The notes below the pieces were generated by a model, which was not told the origin of the DNA, did not search any database, and saw nothing but the letters and a program-made list of their open reading frames with translations. A stretch of DNA of 64,000 bases from assembly GCA_009763385.1 (NCBI GenBank), contig CM019823.1, forward strand, positions 27,247,668 to 27,311,667, written 5' to 3'. Both the position numbers and the translations under genes were made by a program. Source of the stretch: Coix lacryma-jobi var. lacryma-jobi (Eukaryota; Streptophyta; Magnoliopsida; Poales; Poaceae). This document shows positions 1-10,800 of the stretch, piece after piece (position 1 is the stretch's first letter; the number at the start of each line of letters is the position of its first letter).

Positions 1-157
1 ACTTAAGCTATTTGGCTAATTGTATTCTGGTCCGATTTCATTACAGGCAAACGTTTTATGGCTGCTAATTTCGTTGTTCTTTTTGCAGAAATATTGGGTG
101 TAGATCCTGAATTAGGTTCTCCTTCCATCATTCGTGTGTTCGTTCAACTGAGCCGCC
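1..157 (+). promoter_or_regulatory. Partial 5' leader of the Peter Pan-like gene
   Basis: Short AT-rich stretch ahead of the first coding exon. A pyrimidine-rich run followed by CAG (about 75-88) looks like a 3' splice site, so the window may open inside a 5' UTR intron. An in-frame TGA at 149-151, six bases before the ATG at 158, rules out an N-terminal extension of the reading frame. No TATA box is visible in what is present. Confidence 0.45.
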
Positions 158-3100
158 ATGCGCCAGCCACGGTCCGGGCCGGGGAAGAGGCGGGGCCGCG
201 GGCCGCGCATTCCCGCGGCGACGCTTCGGAAGCAGAAGGCGGCGTTGGCGAACGTTGACCAGATCACCGGCGTCAAGATTCCGAAGAGCTTCGTCTTCTC
301 CCGCGGCAAACTCCCCTCCACGCTACGCCATCTCCAGCAGGACCTCCGCAAGGTCATGCTCCCCTACACTGCTCTCAATCTCAAGGTACATCCCTTGTTC
401 CCTGTCCCTATGCCATACTAGCGTATATTAGCACTGGACGAATGATCGCCCTTATTCGTGTGCCTCACATGCCTATAAAACAATTAATTGGCAGGAGAAG
501 AAGCGGAATAACCTCAAGGACTTTGTCAATGTTGCCGGTCCGTTGGGCGTGACTCATTTCATAATCCTCTCAAACCCCAAAAGCCTGCCACACCTGCGCT
601 TTGCCAAATCACCGCAGGGCCCGACATTCACATTTCAGATAGAGGAGTACTCACTTGCGGCGGATATTGCAAACTCCCAGAAGCGCCCAAGGTGCCCACC
701 AGGGATATTCCAGAACTCACCACTGGTATATGAAGCTGCTGTGGATAATTTTGTATCAGGGTAGCTTTAATGTGAATATTGTTCTGTTGTACCTTGTTTT
801 AATGCTGAACTCATGGATTTGGCAGGTTGTACTCGGTGGGTTGACAGGTCTTGGCAACCCTTTCAGGAGTTTGGTTGAATACTTCCAGCATATGTTCCCC
901 GCCGTTGACCCAAGCACTGTAAGTATCGTACGATAACATCATGATGAATCTTTTTTAAAAAAAGAGGGGAAACCTCTGCTTTATCATGATGAAACTCAAT
1001 GTCTTCTTTCTTGCATCATTAGATAATTAAACAGTATTTTGCATAATAGGTCAAGCTGGGAACATGCCAGAGGATTCTGTTGTTAAAGCATGATAAAGAG
1101 AAGGATGTTATTGAATTCCGGCATTATTCGATCAAGCTCCAGCCTGTTGGGGTCAGTCGCAGGATTAGAAAGCTCATGCAAAGCAATCAAGTGCCTGATC
1201 TAAGAGATCTTAAAGATGTTAGTGATTTTGTGACAAAGTAAGTACTATTTTGCCATTTTACTATTATTATGTATATTGCAATGATAGATTTTGATTTTCG
1301 AAGAAAGATCATTTGCATAGAAAAAATGTGGACATTCCTTCTTTGGGGCACAATAGTTCAACATGCGAACATTAAGAAGTGCAGATAGTTCGAAATAACA
1401 TGAAATACACCATATTATGTCAATATAATTATCATCTTCCAAATATTACAGCAGTGCTCTCTGGTTTGGATTTTGGGGGTGGGGCGCCTTTTTTTGCTTT
1501 AGCTTATGTATCAGCATTTTTCTAAGCTAAATAGGCAATATTCACCCTCATATCTCATCTGAATAATGTTGATAATACTATTTTCATACTATCATTTGTT
1601 GCTAATGTTTGTGAAGTTTATAGTAGTCAACCCAGTTGAGTCCAAAAAACAGGTAGAAAAGGAAGTTCCTGTGGAGCATAGAATTAGGGAATGTGCTGTA
1701 CTAATGCAGCTCTTGTTTTATAGTAACTTAACTTACTCTAAAAGAACAACTGAGATGGGCTGTGCAACCTGAATAAGTTGGTGTTTTAGTTTACAAGTTG
1801 TAATAGCACTAGAAGGGTTGCATTGCATGGTAGTAGTGTACTATATATGACATTGCTCACACATGATCAATTGTGTGGATTGGCTATATTTGACATCTTA
1901 CTGTTTCGCTAATACACACAAGCTCTTCATATAAAAAGTCTCGAAGGGCCGAGCAACTGAGCAGGCCATCCATCCACTTGGTCTCGACATAGGTAGTATA
2001 TGCAGAAGGCTTCAGTCAAAAAGACTAAATTGTGTTCATGAAGGCAACAGAAAATATCAAGTACTTTTGTTATGAGAATACAAATATTACTGACACCTTT
2101 GTAAGCTGAACTTATGATCCAAGATAGATTTTGCTACAACCACCTATTATTTGCCTGAACATTTAGAAATATGATATGTTTTGTTTTTAGCAAAGAACAG
2201 AGGAGTAATAAATTAGAAAAAATGAGTAAAATATATGGCCAACATGATTTACTTATAATATTAATTCCATTTAGTGGATGCAAATTAGCACACAAAATTT
2301 GCATTTACATTAGACATGATAAAATATTGGAAATACCATAGTAGGATCATGTCAGTGTATGAGATAGAAACTACGAAGTAATTAACATGGCTAATTATGT
2401 ACAGTCGAGCATTACCTTTACGAACCATAAAACTAAGTAAAAGGACTAGGCATCTGACTTGGCACTTAGCAGGCATCGAACTTCAGATGGTGTATTTTAT
2501 GTGTAAGAGAAATGGTAATAAGTAAAGATCTTTTGACTTGAGGCCAGTGTCTCATTTTTCACCTGGAATGCTCTCCTGCTGTGCATATCCTATAAGGCAT
2601 TAAAGCCATTATCTTTTACCTTTCAACTTTTCATCTGTTAGTTTGCTGTGCACATTTTTTTTTTTGGTCCAGGTTACTTTTATAGATTTGATATGTGTGA
2701 TCCAAATATCGCCTGGTGCTGTGTTTTTTAAAAAGCAATGCAGCAATATATATTGTTGCTCAGATTTAATTGTTACACATTTGCCAGAGCTGGGTATGGA
2801 TCAGAAAGTGAAGTAGATGATGAAGCAGCAATGGTAAGCCTGCCAAGTGACGTTGACAAATTAAACCGGGCATCAAGAAAAAGCGCTGTCAGACTCCAGG
2901 AGATTGGGCCAAGGATGACTATGCGCCTAGTTAAAGTTGAAGCTGGGCTATGTTCAGGAGATGTCTTATACCCATGGCCTGGTGAGTTCCATTTAATGCT
3001 TTGAACACCTTAAATTAATTCTTAAATATTGATGCGTCTTTTTTTATTGACATCCTTTTTATGATGCAGTTGAAAAGGAAGTGGGAAAGAAAGGAACAGA

Positions 3101-3179
3101 AACTGGAGAAGAAGTAGAACAAGAAGATGACGATAATGCTGAGGCCACAGACGAGTCCGAGGATGAGATGGAGGTATAG
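158..3179 (+). CDS. PPAN: Peter Pan-like Brix-domain ribosome biogenesis protein
   Basis: Six coding exons: 158-385, 495-725, 826-918, 1050-1237, 2788-2981, 3070-3179; 1044 nt, 347 aa. All junctions are GT-AG and the phases agree. Peter Pan/SSF1 proteins are nucleolar factors for maturation of the large (60S) ribosomal subunit that bind pre-rRNA through the Brix fold. Visible family signatures: VDQITG-KIPKSFVFSRGKLP near the start, LRKVMLPYTALNL at the end of exon 1, GPLGVTHFIILS in exon 2, FRHYSIKLQPVGVSRRIRK in exon 4, and the Brix C-terminal block RLQEIGPRMTMRLVKVEAG in exon 5. The tail in exon 6 is acidic (runs of Glu/Asp), as expected. Intron 4 is long (1238-2787). The start is fixed by the upstream in-frame stop. 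The frame is intact, so the gene is probably functional. The N-terminus is more Arg/Pro/Gly-rich than I recall in relatives, but basic as expected. Confidence 0.95.
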
Positions 3180-3609
3180 GATTTTAGATGTACCGGACAA
3201 TGCGAAGGCAGAGACAGTCCTGGATGTTTCATGCTAAAACCAACGGGCCTTGTGTCCTATAATGTGATGCATTCATGCCAATTTTGTGACTGAAGGTGCA
3301 TTGCATTCCTTCCAACAAAGTGTAATATTGTTCTGCGGATGGTTACCTCTTGAGTTACGACTCAAGTTTGGGAATAGTTTTTGGTTTGTAGTAAGATTTC
3401 TTATTCTTGTCTCTGCTTCAGAGGGATGGACATGCCGTACACAACTACAAGGCTTTGTTTGGTTACGCTGGTACTGGTAGTGCGTTGGCATGATGTTCTT
3501 CCTCATGTTTTTAGGGTTTGATATGGCCTTATAGGTGGTATTTTGTATTTATTTTTCTCTGGTGGGTCTTGTATTCTGTATTCTCGAAGTAGGCTGAGTG
3601 GGGTTCTTC
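3180..3609 (+). other. 3' UTR and downstream of the Peter Pan-like gene
   Basis: Non-coding sequence directly after the TAG at 3177-3179. It is moderately T-rich and reads like a plant 3' UTR. No canonical AATAAA was pinned down, so the transcript end is unknown. Short ORFs here have no recognisable similarity. Confidence 0.45.
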
Positions 3610-3766
3610 AGGGCCTGTTTAGGACTACTGCATTCCACCAAAGCCAGCTCTGCTCCACTAAGAGCATGGTATCATTTGAGGTGTTCTGCAGAGTTTATGG
3701 GGGTTTGGCTAGCAAAATTGAAAGTGGAGCTGAAAAGATGTAGCGGAATAGTCATAAACAAGCCCT
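3610..3766. mobile_element. MITE with 17 bp terminal inverted repeats
   Basis: The left end AGGGCCTGTTTAGGACT (3610-3626) is matched by the reverse complement of the right end (3750-3766) with two mismatches. The element is about 157 bp and non-coding. GGGCCTGTTTGG-like termini are common in grass Tourist/PIF-Harbinger-type MITEs, so that class is likely, but no clear target duplication was found. It lies in the probable 3' UTR or just downstream of the Peter Pan-like gene. Confidence 0.6.
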
Positions 3767-4368
3767 CAAGCCTTTAGTTTTCAGTCTGCGGCGGCATGAT
3801 GACCTGGTCGGTGTAAAGTGCTGTAATGTGTGTTTTTAGCCGCCATGCTTTCCTTGTATTTTAGTTACCCCGACGAGCGCTAGGGGCGACGAGGCAAAGC
3901 TCGCATGCTGGAAGACTGAAACTTGAGAGGATGCAAGATCTGAAATGTCATGCTAATTGTCGGCTGATCTGACAGGTAAGAACTACTTGTGCTGTCAATG
4001 AAGATTCGGTCTGAAGCCCTGAACTGTCCTCACTCCTCATCAGAATTAAGAAACGCATGCAGTGTTGTTACCTTGTGATTTCAGGGTGCACTGCCGATTT
4101 GCATCACACAGGAGAATCTGGAACGAGCCATCGCCCGGCCACTTCTCGTGGTCGTGTGAGGTGTGACGGTGTGAGGGGTCAGGGGTGGGCCTGGGCTCGC
4201 AGCTAGCACGATCGCACCGCCCCCGTCTCGCACGCTGTCTCACTGCGCGTGGGCTACCTGCACGGCCGCACCACCAACCTGTCCCCCCTTTCCCCCTCGT
4301 CCTCGTGTGATCTGCCACTCCTCACTGTCCTCACTCCTCACTCAGTCTTCCCACGTGACTCTCGGCTT
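3767..4368. other. Intergenic stretch between first and second gene
   Basis: About 600 bp with no convincing ORF. The portion 4120-4330 is GC-rich and non-repetitive; it could be distal promoter of the following gene or relic sequence. I see nothing else in it. Confidence 0.4.
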
Positions 4369-4572
4369 GTTTAGTTCCTAGCACTTTTTTGTTGTTAACA
4401 AACTTTGTCCAAACATGGACCAACTAGACTTAAAATATTCGTCTCGACATGTATATAGTAAAAGTACAATTAATTATTTTTTTTACCTACATTTAATGGT
4501 CCATACATACAACTAAAGATTGATGTGACAGGAAATCTAGAAATATTTGGTATAAGTTGGGGAAACTAAACA
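4369..4572. mobile_element. Short MITE-like element with TGTTTAGTT termini
   Basis: The left end TGTTTAGTTCC (4369-4379) pairs with the right end GGAAACTAAACA (4561-4572). The AT-rich interior has the phrase 'acctacatttaatggtccat', a variant of 'ctacatttaatactctat', which recurs in the elements at about 5950 and 6205. It lies directly upstream of the transcribed region of the small membrane protein gene and so forms part of its promoter region. Confidence 0.5.
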
Positions 4573-4694
4573 TGTTCTTACTCTCATTCAGTAACAGTCG
4601 TTCACACACACCCCACCGCTCTCTGAAATCTTCTTCACTTCTCTCTCAGTCTCCCACCACCGCTAAAGCGAGCGAGCGAGGGCAGGCAGCGGCG

Positions 4695-5087
4695 ATGGCT
4701 GGCGCCGGGGACGAGTACTACTACGGCGGGCCGGGCCCGCGCGGCGCGCCCCACGGCCTGCTGCTGGCGGTGGTGGTGGGCCTCGTGGTGGCGGGCCCGC
4801 TGTTCCTGGGCGACGGCGGCGAGGCGCTGACGGAGGCCGTGGCGGAGCTGCTCAGCCCGGTGGGCCTGCTCCTCCTCCCCGTGTGCCTGCTGTTCATCAT
4901 CCGCCTCCTCTCCTCCGACCGCGGCGCCGCGGCGCTCGCCGACGTCTTCGCCTTCGGCGGGTCCCCCGACGCCGTCCACCGCGTGGGAGGCTCCCCCGTC
5001 GGCGTCGCCTTCATGCTCCTCCTCATCCTCGCGCTGCTCTACTACCGCTCCTCGCTCTTCGGCGGCGACGGCGGCGACGACGAGTAG
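4695..5087 (+). CDS. Small plant membrane protein, three predicted TM segments
   Basis: Intronless, 130 aa. The start at 4695 is the first ATG in a GGCGATGG context. An in-frame upstream ATG at 4557 exists, but it begins inside the MITE edge and reads low-complexity sequence, so it was not chosen. The protein has a short Gly/Tyr-rich N-terminus (AGAGDEYYYGGPGP), a hydrophobic segment at about residues 20-40, a second at about 54-72 (LLSPVGLLLLPVCLLFIIRLL), a loop with a DVFAFGGSPDAVHRVGGSP motif, and a third at about 104-118, then an acidic Gly-rich tail. I recognise it only as a small plant-specific membrane protein of unknown function. Codon use is very GC-rich, typical of grass single-exon genes. 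The frame is intact. Confidence 0.8.
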   Translation: MAGAGDEYYYGGPGPRGAPHGLLLAVVVGLVVAGPLFLGDGGEALTEAVAELLSPVGLLLLPVCLLFIIRLLSSDRGAAALADVFAFGGSPDAVHRVGGSPVGVAFMLLLILALLYYRSSLFGGDGGDDE

Positions 5088-5600
5088 GAGGAGGCAGGAG
5101 CCCCGGCGGTTGCGGTTGCGGTTGCAGGTAGTCGTCGTAAGTCGGCGCGATCTCCGGCGGGCTGTTGGGCTGTTTTGTGTAATGCGTGGTTTGCGAGGGG
5201 CGTGGGTGCAATTGTGCGTGTGTGTAAATCCAGCGGAGTGGAGTAAATTAATCTACTGTTTGCTTCGTCGGTTTGTGATGATGATGAGTAGGGGCTGCTG
5301 AAGCTTCTGTGCCTCGTCAGGCCACGTGCTGATGTGCGTTCTTGTACTCTTTTCTGCTCCTCCGCCTCTCGTCGCTCGTCGGTGGTCTCTGTCTGTTTGG
5401 CTCCGCCATTTTTTACTCTACCCCACAACCAGAAGCAGTCTACGCGTACACACTGTACGAGTGGACTAGGACTACTGATCCCGTCGTCCTCAACACACCA
5501 ATGCGTGCCGTGAATTTCATGTTTTACCTTGGCACAGCACAAGTACTGTACTCCTATAGTGTGCCTCGGAATTTCAATAAAAAAAAAACAAAAAGGAAGC
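5088..5600 (+). terminator. 3' UTR and probable poly(A) region of the small membrane protein gene
   Basis: Non-coding sequence after the stop at 5085-5087. An AATAAA at 5576-5581 followed by an A-rich run is a good candidate polyadenylation signal, giving a 3' UTR of about 500 nt. Confidence 0.5.
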
Positions 5601-5949
5601 GGTAAAGTTGTCCTGGTCGGTGCCTCCGCGAGCTCATGTGGTCATGTCCTCTACCTAGCACCGTCGTCCTCTGAGGCGTTTTGGTTAATTGAGCAGAAGC
5701 GAAATCATAACTGGTGCGAAAAAACGCCGATCATTTCTACGTTGCAACTTTCGACCTTATATACGTTGGACGTTGCATACCTATGGTCACGTGGTGTGGG
5801 ACGGCTTGCGGCGCATTAGGTTTTGCTCTTCATTTTTGTTCACGCCTTGCAAAGTTTCATCACGTTTTGCTCTTCATTTTTGTTCACGCCTTGTACGTTT
5901 CATCTGCACAAAAAAATGATTCATTGCCCTCGTACAGTTATGTCGTGTC

Positions 5950-6175
5950 ACATCGGATGTTTCCGTGAGACAGATTTATCAAGGCTAATTAATCTATCAT
6001 TAACACTTATTACTATAACACAACAATATCAAATTATGGATTAATTAGTCTTTAAAAAATGTCTTGCAAAATTATCATAATATATATAATTACTTATTTT
6101 TAGTCTACATTTAATACTCTATATATGTGTCCAGACATTCGATGTGATGAATGAAAAGTTTTTGCGGTGGAAAAA
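5950..6175. mobile_element. MITE-like AT-rich element, copy 2
   Basis: AT-rich block with 'ggctaattaatct', 'ggattaattagtc' and 'ctacatttaatactctat', the same phrases as in the 6205-6490 element and, more loosely, in 4369-4572. Ends are not sharply defined. Non-coding. The 5600-5950 stretch before it holds nothing I can name, apart from a short imperfect repeat 'ttttgctcttcatttttgttcacgcctt' at about 5820-5895. Confidence 0.4.
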
Positions 6176-6204
6176 TTGTAGGTCCTATTGGTTTACAAAT
6201 TCTA

Positions 6205-6490
6205 GGCTGTATTTAGATGCATCCTAAAAAAAATTTAGGATGTCACATCGGAGGTTGCGGAACTAATTTAGTTTATTTAAAATATATTAATTATCACACA
6301 TTATTTAACGAGACAAAGCTATTAGGACTAATTAATATGTCATTGCACATGTTTATTGTAGCACCATATTATCAGCAGATTCTGGCTGATAATTTAGTTT
6401 CTAATTAGTTTATATTTAATACTCTATGCATGTGTCTTAATGTTTAATATGATAGGTGCAAAAAATTTGGAAAGAAAACTAAATAGGGTC
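6205..6490. mobile_element. MITE-like AT-rich element, copy 3
   Basis: Begins near 'gctgtatttagatgcatcct' and ends near 'gaaaactaaatagggtc', giving TATTTAG/CTAAATA-type inverted ends. The interior again has 'aggactaattaat' and a 'tatatttaatactctatgcatgtgtc' phrase shared with the neighbouring copy. Non-coding. Boundaries are approximate. Confidence 0.45.
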
Positions 6491-6804
6491 TTACGCTTTT
6501 ACTCATCAATCAGTGGCCACTGGCCAAAGATACCGCAGGCAACGGTCTTTTGGTTCTGCTTCCGACTGCAGTTCCACCAATACTCCGAAAGTTTTTGTAC
6601 CCGATCAAAAAAAATACTGAAAGTTTTTACAACCGCGGCAGAAACTAATAGCATCCACGTGCGTTGCCGTGTCTAGCTTCAATCTCGCCTGTCAAGCGGG
6701 TCTGAGTGCATCGTTGTGTTGGTGTATGCTACTGAGAGCGATCGATCTCTTTCCCGTGTATTTCCCAATAAAAATTACAACTGTGTTTGATGCGTGGATC
6801 TTGC

Positions 6805-7048
6805 TAACGGGCTGTTTGTGTAGAGGGATTAAAGATGAGTCTCTATCGTATCCAATATTTAGATGTCAATTAGTATGACTAAACATTAATTAATTAAAAA
6901 ATAATCTCATAAGTCGTGACTAATTTATGAGACAAATTTATTAAACCTAACCTATCCATAATTACACATATTTATTGTATTGTTAAATCATGAAATAATC
7001 AGACTTAATAGATATGTCTTGCAAATTAATATGACAAAGGTAAAAAAA
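6805..7048. mobile_element. AT-rich MITE-like remnant, copy 4
   Basis: Starts near 'gggctgtttgtgtagaggg' and holds 'ttaattaatta', 'gagacaaatttattaaacct' and 'aatcagacttaatagatatgtcttgcaa', echoing the copies at 5950 and 6205. No clear right terminus, so it may be truncated by the next inverted-repeat element. Confidence 0.35.
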
Positions 7049-7053
7049 GTCAA

Positions 7054-7297
7054 TCTCCAACGGTTTTGTATTTAGACTTGACAAAACTAAAAAATTATAC
7101 GCACAAGAGGGAAATATTCGGCGGGAGTAGCACGCGAGGGCGATTGCCAAACGAACCGCAACTTGACATATATGTCAAATATCATCCGGTGTTTGTCAAG
7201 TTGCTAAGCTCATTTGTCAGACTGTTGGATAGAAGATTTTTAGACGTTTTTGTCAAAACAAGAGTGTCAAACTCATTTGCAAAACCGTTGAAGTTGG
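7054..7297. mobile_element. Short inverted-repeat DNA element
   Basis: The left end 'tctccaacggttttg' (from 7054) matches the reverse complement of 'caaaaccgttgaagttgga' (about 7279-7297): an imperfect terminal inverted repeat around CAACGGTTTTG. About 245 bp, with no coding capacity beyond a chance ORF. Elements with 'ctccaac...gttggag' ends are frequent in grass genomes and are probably non-autonomous DNA transposons. Confidence 0.45.
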
Positions 7298-7299
7298 AA

Positions 7300-7851
7300 T
7301 ATAGGAATTATGTGGTGATCATGCAGGAATTTAATAAGAATAAGTTTAATTTCCCATAAAAACATATAAACATGAAAAAAATTCCGCGTTCAAAACATGC
7401 CCTGAATGTGGCCCGAACACAGAACGAGCCCAAAAACTCCAACAGCGGGCTCGCGGTACCTGGCCCACAGTCATAGAGAATTCGGACCCAAACCGACGCG
7501 CTCCGGTCCGGTCCCGGTCGTCTTTCTTTCGGGTCTCCCCGTTCGAGTGGTCATAAACCCCCGCCTCCCTTCTGTCATCCCCATCTGTCTCGACCTTGCG
7601 GCCGCAACAACGAAACCCTAGCTTCGACCTCTATCTCCGGCCGGCGGCCACACCTATTAAGGTAGGGATCTCCTTTCTTCATCGTTCGTCGGGTGGTTCG
7701 TGCCCCGCGCCCTTTTGCTTTCTGGATTTGTTTTGAATTTGGAATCTTCTCTTGTGGGGTACTGTGTCGGGTTGCGGAGATGCGGATGCGGACGCGGCGG
7801 TGGCTTGTTTTCTGATTGATGCTTGCTTTGTTGGTAGGTCAGCGGTGAAGG
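7300..7851 (+). promoter_or_regulatory. Promoter/5' UTR of the SR splicing factor gene with a leader intron
   Basis: GC-rich leader upstream of the SR coding start. A GT at 7662 (AAG|GTAGGG) and an acceptor at 7837 (TTGGTAG) define a likely 5' UTR intron of 176 bp, after which the ATG lies 14 bases into the next exon. 5' UTR introns are usual in plant SR genes. No convincing TATA box was identified in 7380-7600. Confidence 0.55.
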
Positions 7852-10800
7852 ATGAGCAGGCGCTGGAGCCGCACGATCTACGTCGGGAACCTCCCCGGCG
7901 ACATCCGGGAGAGGGAGGTTGAGGATCTGTTCCACAAGGTGGGGATTTTTTTTTTCAATTCTTTGTTTCCTTGCTACCCTATTAATCTTTAGCAAAGAGC
8001 GCAACCCGTCTTACTGTATTAGGCTGGGCTCACGTGTGCTTCTTAGATTTAGTACCTCCGATGCTTGTACTACTTTCCTAATGCAATAGGATGCGATGCA
8101 CCGCTATGCTCTTATGGTCTCAGGGTTCACCTAGTTCCTCCACTACATTCACTATTAACCTCAAGCTATGGCTTTTGCGTGCTTATAGTTGTTCATTTGA
8201 AAGGCTGCATGATTTTATACTAATAATTTCAATTTTATGAAACTTGTGAACGCAGTATGGTAGAATTGTTGACATTGACCTGAAGGTCCCTCCAAGGCCA
8301 CCTGGTTATGCTTTTGTTGAGGTAAGATTCACCTGAATGTGTTGAATAACGTGGTTATCTTTTTCCCTCAAAGATGATCTTGTGTTGGTTGACGACTTTA
8401 GTCACAAACAGCAAATTTAAGGTACTTTGCTAATCTTGTAGTTTGAAGATTCTCGTGATGCTGAGGATGCAATTGCTGGGCGGGATGGATACAACTTTGA
8501 TGGACACCGTCTAAGAGTAAGCTAATCGGTGCTTTGGTAAGCTACATGCTTGCTCTCTTTATCTTCCTGTTGATCCAAGGTCTACTTCTGTGGTCAGGTG
8601 GAGGCTGCTCATGGTGGTAGAGGCAATACTTCCTCGTATGATCGTTCAAGTGGCTTTGGTGGTGGTGGTGGGGGAGCACGTCGTGGTGTGTCGAGACACT
8701 CAGAGTATCGTGGTATGGTATTTATTTCTATTTATGATGAACATCAATGATTGCTCTTCTTTTCTCTGTATGCAATCTTATCTTGAATCATTGCATACAG
8801 TTCTTGTCACTGGACTGCCTTCTTCTGCGTCATGGCAGGATTTAAAGGTCTGAGGCAAAACTTTTTCCCTCGTGTTCTTCCTTAAGACTGTATTATTTGT
8901 CTCATCAACACCAAATATATCCTTCGCAGGATCATATGCGGAAGGCTGGTGATGTTTGTTTCTCTGAAGTGTATCGCGAAGGCGGTGGTAAGTCGTATTT
9001 TGGGTTAAAGCCGCTGCCTTTATTACAATTTTAAAATCTTCATAACAAATCTTTAGAAGCACAGGTGCACAATATATTTCTGATGTATTTTTTTTAAAAG
9101 CAATAAGGTTTGATCTTTTTGCCCCTTTGGTGCTATTGTCATGACAAAACTAACGATACATACCCTCTTACATACTGGGGATCCATATAGGGCTATATGA
9201 AGTGCCCTATTTTCCATTTTATTTTTCTCATAGTATTCTCATTTTCTACCCAGAACAGAAAAACTACTAGGTCTTTGATATTTTTAAGTATTGATTGATA
9301 AATTACAAATTGTTTAGTTGTTAAATGGTTATTTAGGATCAGTTAAAAAGTGCTTGGGATTGCGAGAATGATATTGCCACAAGAATGCTCAAACTTGCTT
9401 GGGTACGCAATAACCAAATGTACTAAAGTAAAATGTTAACATGCTAGCACCATGTGAATGGGTCAAATGTATTGGGACAATATTTAAAGCTCAGCCATTA
9501 TTGAAGTAATGTGCGATACTTAATCCCTATGGTTCAAGCAGATTGAGAAGTGAGAACTGAATTCGAGAGTTTAGGATATTGCATTTGAAATTTGCAAAAT
9601 TGTTGGTGACTTCTGTAAGCTGGCTGACACTTTATATTCACCACCTGTCTCCTATAGCTATGACAAGTTCAGTCATAATTTATATGGCAGAAAAATCCAT
9701 TCATCAATAATCTCTCTCCCCTTGATCTGGAAGGACACAGCCATTTTAATGACTTCTTATCAAGTCTTACAAAGAGCACTACTTAGCCTTCCCATATCTG
9801 ACATGTTCCAAAAAAAAGAACTCAACAATTATAGGATTTGGGCACATATAACTGCCGCATAACAAATACTAGCATATCTTATTATTTATTGTGAAGGTTT
9901 ATTTCATTTAGTTGCATGGTTTTGAACCTTATTTTCTTCACAAGGAATGTGATGTAAAGCTATCTATGTTCTTAACACTTATTTTCTTTGGGTTCTTATT
10001 ATATATTTCTGTTTTGTTACAGGCACCGTAGGAATTGTGGACTACACAAATTTTGATGATATGAAATATGCTGTAAGTCCATAATGCATTCCCTTCAATC
10101 TTGTGGCATTGGCTGGTCAATTTGTGCGAATCATTTCATTCTATAGATTTGTTCCCCATGGATCTTCTGTTTGACCTTCTACAATACCTGATCTTTGTCA
10201 CTGTTCGGCACTCTTCTACAATAGCCCTAAAAATGTGCTCTTAATGCTTTGAACTATCCTCTTGGCATTGTCAACCCATTGCAGATAAAGAAGTTGGATG
10301 ATACTGAATTCAGGAACGCCTTTGGGCGAGCCTATATTAGGGTAAGCATTGCATCCTGTTACTGAGTTTAGTCCTGGGGATCACTTATGTAGTTTGTTGT
10401 TAATTATGCACCTTATTATTCTTTACAGGTGAAGGAATATGATGGCAAACGAGGTCGCTCCTATTCACGTAGCCGAAGCCCAAGTCGTAGCTACAGCAAA
10501 AGCAGGAGCCCTAGGTACACTGCTGTACCGTGATGTCATGGGTAACCTTGTTGATAACTAATCACTAATACTGAATATGCTTTGCAGCAAATCACCCAGG
10601 ACTCGTCGTTCAGCATCTAGATCCCGGTCGAGGTCTGTTTCTTCCCGGTCAAGGTCTGCATCAAAAGGACGTTCACCGTCAAGGTAACATCACTGTTCCA
10701 GATTTTGAGCTTTGAATCCTTGTATAAGTCAAGTTCTTCTCTACTGTTTTCTCCAAAGCACAATATATATGCGTTAGTAGAATATCTTGACAAATTACAA

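Noticed and set aside
4557..4694. In-frame N-terminal extension of the small membrane protein
   Set aside because: The upstream ATG lies in the MITE edge and the added residues are Ser-rich leader-like sequence; the ATG at 4695 has the better context and gives a compact membrane protein.
7066..7359. 97-codon ORF
   Set aside because: Sits across a short inverted-repeat DNA element and has no recognisable protein similarity.
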